Assembly (NCBI GenBank): GCA_900380265.1
Contig: LR025083.1
Span: 434,001 to 498,000 of the forward strand
Origin: Serratia symbiotica
GTDB lineage: Bacteria > Pseudomonadota > Gammaproteobacteria > Enterobacterales > Enterobacteriaceae
DNA: 64,000 nucleotides
Direction: 5' to 3'
Made by a program: the position numbers and the translations under genes. Within the stretch, counting starts at the first letter, position 1. Each line of letters opens with the position of its first letter. Positions 58,627-64,000 of the stretch are shown piece after piece. The notes under the pieces were generated by a model that was not told the DNA's origin, ran no database searches, and was given only the letters and a program-made list of their open reading frames with translations.

Positions 58627-61225
58627 ATTGCCGGATTCTTGTGGGACGAATGACGCCTGGTCAAGTTTCCTGCTGTCTACTGAAAGCCGTTACAAACCAC
58701 CTTTGAGTCTGTACTGCCTGGCGTTTGTAACCATAAGTCTCGATGGGAATGCAAGCAGTGGCTAGAATTAGCGTTGATTGTCAGGTTACTGCAGTCAATG
58801 TCAAGTCAGGATTTCCTTCTTTGCAAGTTTAATCTGGCGCATCTAACATAGGCCCAAAATTTTTGCATATTAGCACCTTACATTCCTTGTAAGGTTGTTA
58901 CGCACTTTCGGTCTGGCATTGAGTGGATTTGACAATATCGATCTTCACCTTAATCATTGTTTATAAAAATCGACCTTCAACCAGATGTATATCGCTAACT
59001 GAAGCGACTTGAGTTGGACACGATCCGGACAGCCGAAAGCCTTTTATACTGCGCAGTAGCATCACCAACTGTTTCCCCGCATTCTAGCTCCAGCATCTCC
59101 GGTCTCTAGGTTGCGATAAGTCTTGCTAGGTTGTTGTATCTAACAGTCGGCTTTATACGGCCTCTACAAGGTTATGTTAGTGAGTGAATAAAAATGGTAT
59201 TTATCTCACGGGGCCATTAACTTTGGTTGATGTTAGCACACGAGTTTTTCTGTCTACCTTCTATTGCAACTCTTCCAGCGAGTCTTGGCTGAATGCTTGT
59301 TAGCTCACAAAGTAGGTAATAGAATGCTCAGACTGTAGTTGCAGGGAGACTGGGTTACAATTAGGTATGATGCTATCTATGATTGGCGTAACCAATACTG
59401 AATGCGCAACCAGTGAACGCATGCAAATATCGTTAAGTGTAGGATGTCTGACCTCGAACATTTTATAGATCTCACCTAGTCGCCAGATAGATTTAAGGCG
59501 CGTGATTAGTGCTGAAAGCATCGCCGTGCTTTCTCATTACGATTTTATCGGCGTCAGTGCTCAGCGTATAGTTGCGCATAATCCCCAATAGTACTTATGC
59601 TGCACCAGGCCTACTATTTTGTAGGCAATATACACTCTCTCGTTTTGCGTGAGTCGGAAGATTAAGTTTAGGTACTGTGGAGATAACTACAAAACTTTTC
59701 CACACATCAGGCACCACAGCAGGATCAGGCGCTATTTTCGTCCATAGTTAAGTCAGATTTTCTGATATCAAAGAGTAGGGAATGGAGCTCCTGTAACTCT
59801 GCTTCCACGGACTCAGAGATCATTTCATTAGTGTAGGCTAGACTAATCCGCGTCACAGTTTGGTTTACTAAATAGACTACATTTGGATTTATGCAGGTAT
59901 ATAATTTACCCACCCATCACTAGCATCAGTACCTTGCTGGATTACTCTGATTTTACTAGGCTGGTATTTAGTCCGGTCCGCAGTATGGTAAAATTAGATA
60001 ATGGCAATGATAAAAGTGCAGAGGGTAACAATACTCCATTTTTTGGATCCACTAAAGCCCGGTACAGGCAATACGTAGGCAATAGGTGTAAGGCATACTC
60101 ACCGATATCTATCGCCATTTTAGCAGGCAAGGTAGTTAGTAGTAACCTTCGGCTTGCATTTTGTCTTCGGTAGTTCTGGCATTCAGCGCTACCATGGCGG
60201 GAAGTGAAGTGCCAGTAGCTTATTTGTGCTTTGGTAGCTTAGAAACGAATGGCCGTTGCGTCCTTCTATAGGTAGAGGGGAAGTACTGATCAAGTCCTTT
60301 ATCTTGCTTTTTATCCCTAATTGGATATCGCATACCGCTAAACAGCAAACTTCGTCGAGGGAGTTTGGAGGTATGCGCATATAACAATTGCCTTTATCTC
60401 CTTGCATTGCCTACCTAGGTTGATCCCGGTAGCAAAGTAGTTAGATGTAGTTTACTGCCCATTTACTATTCACTCAGCTTGGAATGACCTGCGGCTATCT
60501 TATGAGTCTCATCGAGGTGGCGGCAGCTTTAAGCCCTTATTTTGGCTAATTTGCTAATTGAAATAAATTAAAAGCGCTCTAATTTGGTGGGGGACATAGC
60601 TCACAGTATGCGAATACATCTCTTCCCTGATTATAGATAAGGAATTGGAAAATGTAGCGGCTATTCATGCACAATTATCAGGATGTGGTAAATAAGAAGG
60701 TCATCGCTCTCTATAACTTGCTATAGAGACTTGTCGCTCTGTTGTTGGTGCGTTGTAATAAAGGGAAGAAAGTAGCGCATCTAGTTTTACTGGTTCTTCA
60801 ATAAGCGTTGCTCAGGAATTCTTAGAATTTACGAATTTAAAGGCTCGGTTAGTATAAGCGATCTCACACTGTAGCTTGTCATCTGACTGTATTTGTCATA
60901 TTCTGTTTGAGGTAGCTTTAACCAATGATGGAGCTGACTATATTGAGTGAATTTGTAATGTAGTGCCAATAATCGACAAGCAGTACACTGAATTTTACCA
61001 GACTGTCAGTTTCTACTGATGCGAATCATTGCTACAGAATTACATCAGGTCAAACTCCCGATTTTGCTACACATGCACAAGGGATTGAGAATCGAGATTC
61101 TAGACTGATTAAATTGCTTTGATGCTCAGTATAAAATAGCGAATAGCTGCCCGGACTGCACGAGGGTGCAGTATCAGTCCATCTTATTCTTGGGCTTTGC
61201 CCAGGAAGTGATATTTTTAACAGTG

Positions 61226-61249
61226 CTTGTACTACGCTTATAGTACAAG
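61226..61249. repeat. 9-bp perfect hairpin
   Basis: CTTGTACTA, loop CGCTTA (61235-61240), TAGTACAAG, in non-coding DNA. Confidence 0.88.
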
Positions 61250-64000
61250 GTTTGATAGTGGCTGCATCTTGAGTAGAAAATGTTTCTTTCCCTGTTCTCA
61301 TTATCATGAGTCCGGTACCTTAGAATGGCTTAAAAGTAGTTGTTATGCCACAGAGTGTAATAGTGCGTGTTAGAACTAAATTATATAGCATGCAGGAGTC
61401 CTGTCTAAAAAAATCAATATTTACCTCTGTTCGCCTCGCCTCAGGATGCTTCTTGTTTATTCATTATTTACTTTTCTAGCCTGATTAGTCGTCACCACGT
61501 TCTCGTTCTGCTAGTCCTTGAAGGTGATTCAGTTCTGGGAAATATGTGCTATGTTGGCGACTAGGCAGGTTCTGTCCCTAGCTGTCCAGCATTAATTTTG
61601 AGTCCGATAGCAGTAAATATGCATCCAAAGCAACCTCAAGAAACCGAAGACTGCCTGGAGTTATGGAGCTTAATAATGATGCATGATATCTCGGGGACCA
61701 TGCCATAACCAATAACTGCTGACCAAGCATAGATTTGGGCTTGCACTGCGGGCAGCTCTTCAACAAGCTTCTCTTTTGAAGAATTGGGTATTGCCGGCTG
61801 AAGATGCCGTATAGAGACAGTGACGCAGCCGGTCGAGATTAGGGTGTTTAATATGGCTTGGGGAATAGGTGTTTATAAAGAAATTGATCAGGAAATCAGG
61901 TAGTCTCTGCGGCTTCGCTGTTTAAATCGCCGCTTAACTACTGCTGAAATCGAAGTGCTGAGTCTCCGTCCGGTCTCAACGCTTATCTGTATGCAGGTTA
62001 ATTTTCAATATAAGATTGAATCAATAAGTTCGAGGCCACGAATAATGTACTTTGGTGCCTGAACGCCGGGGTTCGCAAGAGGCTCAGAGCAACAGCTAAT
62101 TTGCATAGCTAGCTAGAGTTGCTGCCCTAGCTAGAACGACCTCTTCAGCACGATGCATACGGTTAGGTAGGCTGCTCGAGGAGGTGTATTAAAGGAGATA
62201 TTGATTGGTATATGTGCTGGCATCTTGGTCTCCATATATTGCCCGCTGAGTTAGCCGCCTAAATATTCTGCAGAACCCCGCTCTTTCCTGCCAGGCGGTT
62301 TGTTTATGGCTATCTTTTTTGGGTAACCTCTGGCGTTGCTAGACTTCCTCATTCGATAAGGTACCCATGGTCCATGCATATCAGGATGTTACGGTCGATT
62401 AGTCCAATTATATTAATTAGCTATGGTTGCCCACTGACCTGGTCCGCTGTACAAACGCAAATAGAGCCTCTCATTAGTCCCAGGTATGTATTACTCAGAA
62501 ACGCTCGAGGTCTTACTCCATATCCTCAACTATAATTATGAGGCCGGTCTTACGCCAAAGGATCCGGTTAGTAGCCTGTGCATTGTGTTGGACCCGCCTT
62601 ATAGCTTTGCTAGCATCTTATTGCAGTACAGCGACGGTGATAAGCTGATCGTAAGTGGCTACAAGGTTTTATAATTCATCTCCCGTATCGATAGTGCTCG
62701 AGAAATGCTATTGGCAGGTTGCTGGTTTAGATGCGCCGGGCCACTGCCTGTTTCCGCTTGGTTGTTGACGTTAGTTCGCGCAGGGATTGGGTTGAATACT
62801 GTCGTCCGATCACCGAGGTTAAGTTGAAGCCGTGGATTGGTACTTGTCCTCCAATGGGCTATCTAGAGCAAAATAATAACGACTGATTGATGGAATCTCT
62901 AAGTATTTTAGATTCCGCTATCAAGCCGATTTGTTGCAGGAGTGTCGGGTGATCTGTTCATGGACACGCTAAAGTAACTGTTTGATTACTGGTAGAATCG
63001 TCATAACCTAATCCAAGTGACGTACGGTTCCCTAATTTAATCTACAATACGTCATACATTTACCGGGTGTTCGTCAACACAAAGCTAAATGGTGTTGTGG
63101 ATATGCTTAGTCTAGAAAATAAAAGTTAAACGGGAAACGCCAAGAAGAGTGGTCTCTAGAAGTTTATAAAATGTTTATATCTATTTAATATTTCTGATTG
63201 CCGGGTGAAGATAAAGCGACCAAAGCCATACAGAGCATTTGGTTTTTCGCTATGTCTCTGATACCAGGCGCTTATAATCTGCTGTATAGCGCAGCATGAG
63301 ATCTGGTGGATACATTCTCGCCAGAATAAGTTTGGTTTTGGTTACAAAGGAGTCGCGGTTGATAAGTTGCCAGTTTGCTAGGTAGGTTACCACTCAGCTT
63401 AAGAATGGTGCAGGTCTTGCAATTATTGGTGTAGCCTAGTTCTAGGCGTAGAGTCGCAGCCTGTGAGCCTGGCAGGTTGTTATAAGGAGATCCATATTGT
63501 TTATTTTGATTGTCTACTACCTTAGTGGAAGAATATCTAAAAAGATTGAAAGATATACCGAAGGGGAAATGCTTTGGCGAGGAACCGCTGGAAAGGGGAT
63601 CTTCGTGCTCACGGATAGATACGTCCTCTACTTCGATAGTATTAGAATGAGGTATTCAGCAATACGGTTTGTTTTTCCTCATTAGTGAGTTATCCTGTTC
63701 GGATTCTAGATATGATGCCGCTTCCGTATTCGTTTGGGTGAGCTAATCGCCTGCCTCAACATGTAGGGTATTGAGCCCGGTATTATGGAATAAGTCTGCC
63801 AGTAATACATTTAATGATTTCGCTGTTTATAGATGAACCTTGAATATTTCCTTAGTACACCTTTAACAATTTCGCTGCCATATATAATGTGGGAGACAAA
63901 AGCTCAGGGATAGTGTAAACATGCATCCGTTGGATGATTGATCATAACTTAAATTAGCTGTGTTAGAAAACTAAGAACTAGTGCTATCATCGTGGTCGTA

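Larger units (their letters stand above)
47699..64000. other. 16.3 kb without recognisable gene
   Basis: No frame exceeds 114 codons and none shows family motifs or a good ribosome binding site. From about 53 kb the DNA is somewhat richer in GC (around 43-45% by eye) than the block at 4-10 kb. Many perfect hairpins occur, the longest listed separately. Also present are 8-bp hairpins at 49553-49573 and 56272-56291, a 9-bp hairpin with a 2-base loop at 56090-56109, a 16-bp palindrome at 57644-57659 and an 18-bp palindrome at 54699-54716. I could not assign any fossil gene here. Confidence 0.65.

Overview
The window looks like a piece of chromosome from a host-restricted insect symbiont of the Enterobacterales (Sodalis- or Serratia-like; the genus cannot be fixed from the sequence). 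Every intact protein is closely colinear with its Escherichia coli counterpart and lies in ancestral enterobacterial order: pncC, alaS, csrA, tRNA-Ser, tRNA-Arg, gshA, corB, ffh, rpsP-rimM-trmD-rplS, bamD, rluD, clpB, rrn. Only about a quarter of the window is intact gene. The rest is DNA without open frames, in which several ancestral genes can still be read as fossils at their expected places.

Layout. 1-11,950: no gene recognised; AT-rich and A-rich on + from about 3.9 to 10.9 kb. 11.95-17.64 kb: pncC, a recA fossil, alaS, csrA, tRNA-Ser and tRNA-Arg. 17.64-23.0 kb: a yqaB fossil, gshA, corB and a half-open ypjD pseudogene. 23.1-26.7 kb: ffh and the ribosomal/RNA-modification operon rpsP-rimM-trmD-rplS. 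26.8-33.3 kb: no intact gene, with aroF and tyrA fossils. 33.3-38.6 kb: divergent bamD and rluD, a pgeF fossil, and clpB surviving only as its short N-domain-less isoform. 38.75-43.75 kb: a fossil rRNA operon in which 16S, 23S and 5S are eroded in place while the spacer tRNA-Ile and tRNA-Ala remain intact. 46.4-47.7 kb: gltP, a glutamate/aspartate carrier. 47.7-64 kb: no gene recognised.

Together the survivors serve translation (AlaS, four tRNAs, bS16, bL19, RimM, TrmD, RluD), protein export and envelope assembly (Ffh, BamD), proteostasis (ClpB), redox and NAD upkeep (GshA, PncC), post-transcriptional control (CsrA), metal-ion homeostasis (CorB) and glutamate uptake (GltP). Losses include recombination (recA) and the start of aromatic amino-acid synthesis (aroF, tyrA).

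The most unusual observations are (1) the dead rRNA operon with living spacer tRNAs, both of which have lost the encoded CCA end; (2) clpB reduced exactly to the form made from the known internal start; (3) an apparent excess of perfect hairpins and palindromes in the non-coding DNA, some inside the fossil rRNA genes, which may reflect template-switch repair in a recA-less cell. I found no defence system, mobile element, CRISPR array or new gene cluster. Fossil calls rest on by-eye comparison with remembered E. coli sequences and need alignment to confirm.
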